From Chloroflexota bacterium (GTDB lineage Bacteria > Chloroflexota > Limnocylindria > Limnocylindrales > CSP1-4): a stretch of 6,124 nt of DNA. The translations under genes were made by a program, and so were the position numbers. The stretch is from the NCBI GenBank assembly GCA_021802185.1, contig JAKAAV010000152.1, positions 1-6,124 on the forward strand. The letters run 5' to 3'. This document shows, in pieces, positions 4,601-6,124 of the stretch; the first letter of the stretch is position 1; every line of letters begins with the position of its first letter. A model generated the notes under the pieces. The model was given only the letters and a program-made list of their open reading frames with translations. It did no database searches and had not been told where the DNA came from.

Positions 4601-6124
4601 GCCCGGTGCCCCGCCGTCAGTCCGGCGGGCGCCGCCGCCACCGGGAGGTCGATATCGATCGCGAGGCCGCCCAGGGCGCTCGGCCGGGCCCGCACCTGCC
4701 CACCCATCGCGTCCACGAGTCCGCGGACCACGGCGAGGCCGATGCCCGTGCCAGGCCTCGATCTGCGCGTGCCCGCGGCCCGGTAGAACTTCTCGAACAG
4801 CCTGTCGAGCGCCTCGGGGGGCGCGCCGGGGCCGCCGTCCTCCACCGTCAGCCGGACACGTCGCGAGTCCAGCTCTCGCGCCGAGATCCGCAGCGGGGCG
4901 TCCGCCGGCGCGTACTTGAGGGCGTTGTCGATGACGTTCGTCAGGGCATCGTCGAGGAAGAGCGGATCGACGAGGACGGGCGGTGCGCCGAGCGCGACCT
5001 CGAGCGGATGCTGGTCGAGCCGCGGGCGGAGCCGATCGATCGTCCGACCGACGAGATCCTCGAGCTCGAACGCCTCCCGCTCCGCCCGGAGCGCGCCCGC
5101 CTCGATGCGGCTCAGGTCGAGCAGGTTCGTGACGAGCCGGTTCAGGTACTCGACCTCGCGGTCGATGGCCTCGGCGCTCTCCCGGCGGTCGTCCGCCGAG
5201 AGGCCGCTGTCCGGTCGCAGCGTGCCCGCCGCGGCGCGGATCGTCGCGAGCGGCGTCCGCAGGTCGTGCGAGACGGTTTGCAGCAGCGCGGACTTCAGCG
5301 CGTCGCTCTGCCGCGCGATCTCGGCGGCCTGGGACTCGGTCACGAGCCGGTCGTGCGCGAGGGCCTGCCCGATCTGGTCGGCGGCAGCGCGCAGCAGCCG
5401 GATCTGGCTCGCGTCGGGGTCATCCGGTCCCCGCTCGCGGAGCGCCCAGATCGAGCCGAGCTGCGCCGTCCCTGCCCGGATCCGCACCCGGTAGGTCTCA
5501 CCTCCGGTCGTCTCGGCTCGGGCGGTCCGGCGGGGCAGCGTGGGGACGTGCACGCGCACCCATTCGTCACGCCCGTCTTCCGACGGCTCCCTGAGGATCC
5601 GCTGCATGGCGGCCGCCGGGGCACGTTCGTCAGGGGCGCTGTCCGCGGCGACCCGCTCGGTCGCGTCGTCGACGCCGAGCGAGATCCAGACGCGCTGCAT
5701 CCTCGTCTCGTTGCGGAGCACGCGGGCGATCGTCGCGAGCACGGCCGGTGTGGAGGCACGGTTCGCGAGCTCCCGTGTGATCTCGTACAGTGCGCGCGCC
5801 TCGCGCTCCCTCGCCCGTGCCTCGTCCGCGCGGGCACGCTGGACCGCCGCCAGCTGCCCGACGACGATCCCGACGAACAGGAGCAGCACGAGGCCGAGCC
5901 ACTCGGACGGCTCGCGGACGGTGAGCGTGAGCAGCGGCTGGACGAAGAAGAAGTCGTACAGGAGGAACGCTGCGACAGCGGCCACGACAGCGCCGGGCGT
6001 CCCGCCGGCAATGGCTGTCGCGACGACCGCCGTGAGGTACACGATCGAGGCGTTGTGGATGTGGACGCTCGCCTCGAGCACGGCGACGGCAAGGGTCGCG
6101 ACGGCAAGCGACGGGACCGCCACC
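4597..6124 (-). CDS. kdpD: KdpD, sensor histidine kinase for potassium/osmotic stress (C-terminal part, cut by window edge)
   Basis: Membrane sensor kinase that phosphorylates KdpE. Visible from the window edge (residue 1 = GTG codon at 6123): four closely spaced hydrophobic helices of the DUF4118 sensor region (about 3-20, 25-42, 44-62, 74-94), with YDFFFVQP matching SFDLFFIAP in E. coli KdpD; a coiled linker (95-118); a GAF-like region (about 120-258); the HisKA H-box TVSHDLRTPL with His286; the N-box DALTNVIDNALKYAP with Asn397 and Asn400; the G1 box DGGPG (429-433); EKFYRA; and the G2 box GTGIGLAVV (458-466). The catalytic core looks intact. Full-length KdpD also has an N-terminal nucleotide-binding KdpD domain and a universal-stress-like domain before the helices; those would lie outside. 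The frame is open at the edge and TM1 starts at once, so GTG 6123 is probably internal, but a short KdpD lacking that domain cannot be excluded. Confidence 0.95.
   Translation of the reverse strand, partial: VAVPSLAVATLAVAVLEASVHIHNASIVYLTAVVATAIAGGTPGAVVAAVAAFLLYDFFFVQPLLTLTVREPSEWLGLVLLLFVGIVVGQLAAVQRARADEARAREREARALYEITRELANRASTPAVLATIARVLRNETRMQRVWISLGVDDATERVAADSAPDERAPAAAMQRILREPSEDGRDEWVRVHVPTLPRRTARAETTGGETYRVRIRAGTAQLGSIWALRERGPDDPDASQIRLLRAAADQIGQALAHDRLVTESQAAEIARQSDALKSALLQTVSHDLRTPLATIRAAAGTLRPDSGLSADDRRESAEAIDREVEYLNRLVTNLLDLSRIEAGALRAEREAFELEDLVGRTIDRLRPRLDQHPLEVALGAPPVLVDPLFLDDALTNVIDNALKYAPADAPLRISARELDSRRVRLTVEDGGPGAPPEALDRLFEKFYRAAGTRRSRPGTGIGLAVVRGLVDAMGGQVRARPSALGGLAIDIDLPVAAAPAGLTAGHRA

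Noticed and set aside
3986..4786. Plus-strand open frames opposite kdpE and the end of kdpD
   Set aside because: Shadow frames with no motif; both minus-strand genes show complete family signatures.
5340..6107. 255-codon minus-strand open frame within kdpD
   Set aside because: Out of frame with the DUF4118/GAF coding sequence and made of Ser/Arg/Pro-rich low-complexity residues.
1..6124. tRNA, rRNA, CRISPR array, insertion sequence or attachment site
   Set aside because: I saw no cloverleaf-like sequence, no regularly spaced direct repeats, no transposase motifs and no terminal repeats. The window is filled by the kdp genes.

Overview
The window carries most of a Kdp high-affinity potassium uptake operon together with its regulators. 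Every gene I can support lies on the minus strand, so the operon reads from position 6124 down to 1. The DNA is strongly GC-rich by eye, with G or C in most third codon positions, and long spurious open frames run opposite and beside the real genes. This base composition and the protein sequences suggest a high-GC bacterium of the Actinomycetota or Chloroflexota type. That placement is inference and weak; no marker gene is present to fix it.

Layout in transcription order: the transmembrane and kinase part of the sensor KdpD (4597-6124, running off the window edge); the response regulator KdpE (3875-4600, GTGA overlap with kdpD); a 157-bp gap with several short inverted repeats (3718-3874); an 85-residue protein of unknown function (3460-3717); a stand-alone receiver-domain protein (3078-3467, 8-bp overlap); a 29-residue one-helix membrane peptide (2992-3081, ATGA overlap); kdpF, also 29 residues (2906-2995, ATGA overlap); kdpA (1189-2904, 1 bp after kdpF); and the first ~397 codons of kdpB (1-1192, GTGA overlap), cut by the window edge. 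kdpC is expected beyond position 1 but cannot be seen.

How it works: KdpD and KdpE are the usual two-component pair that senses potassium limitation or osmotic stress and activates the transporter genes. KdpA is the potassium-selective channel-like subunit, KdpB the P-type ATPase that powers it, and KdpF a small stabilising peptide. The regulators precede the transporter genes here, whereas in Escherichia coli kdpFABC precedes kdpDE.

The unusual part is the stretch 2992-3717 between kdpE and kdpF. It holds three extra small genes (an unknown alpha/beta protein, a receiver with no output domain, and a second KdpF-sized membrane peptide) joined to kdpF by overlapping stop and start codons. They look like accessory regulatory or structural parts of this Kdp system. 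A 16-base inverted repeat covering the kdpB ribosome-binding site and start codon is a second point of interest.
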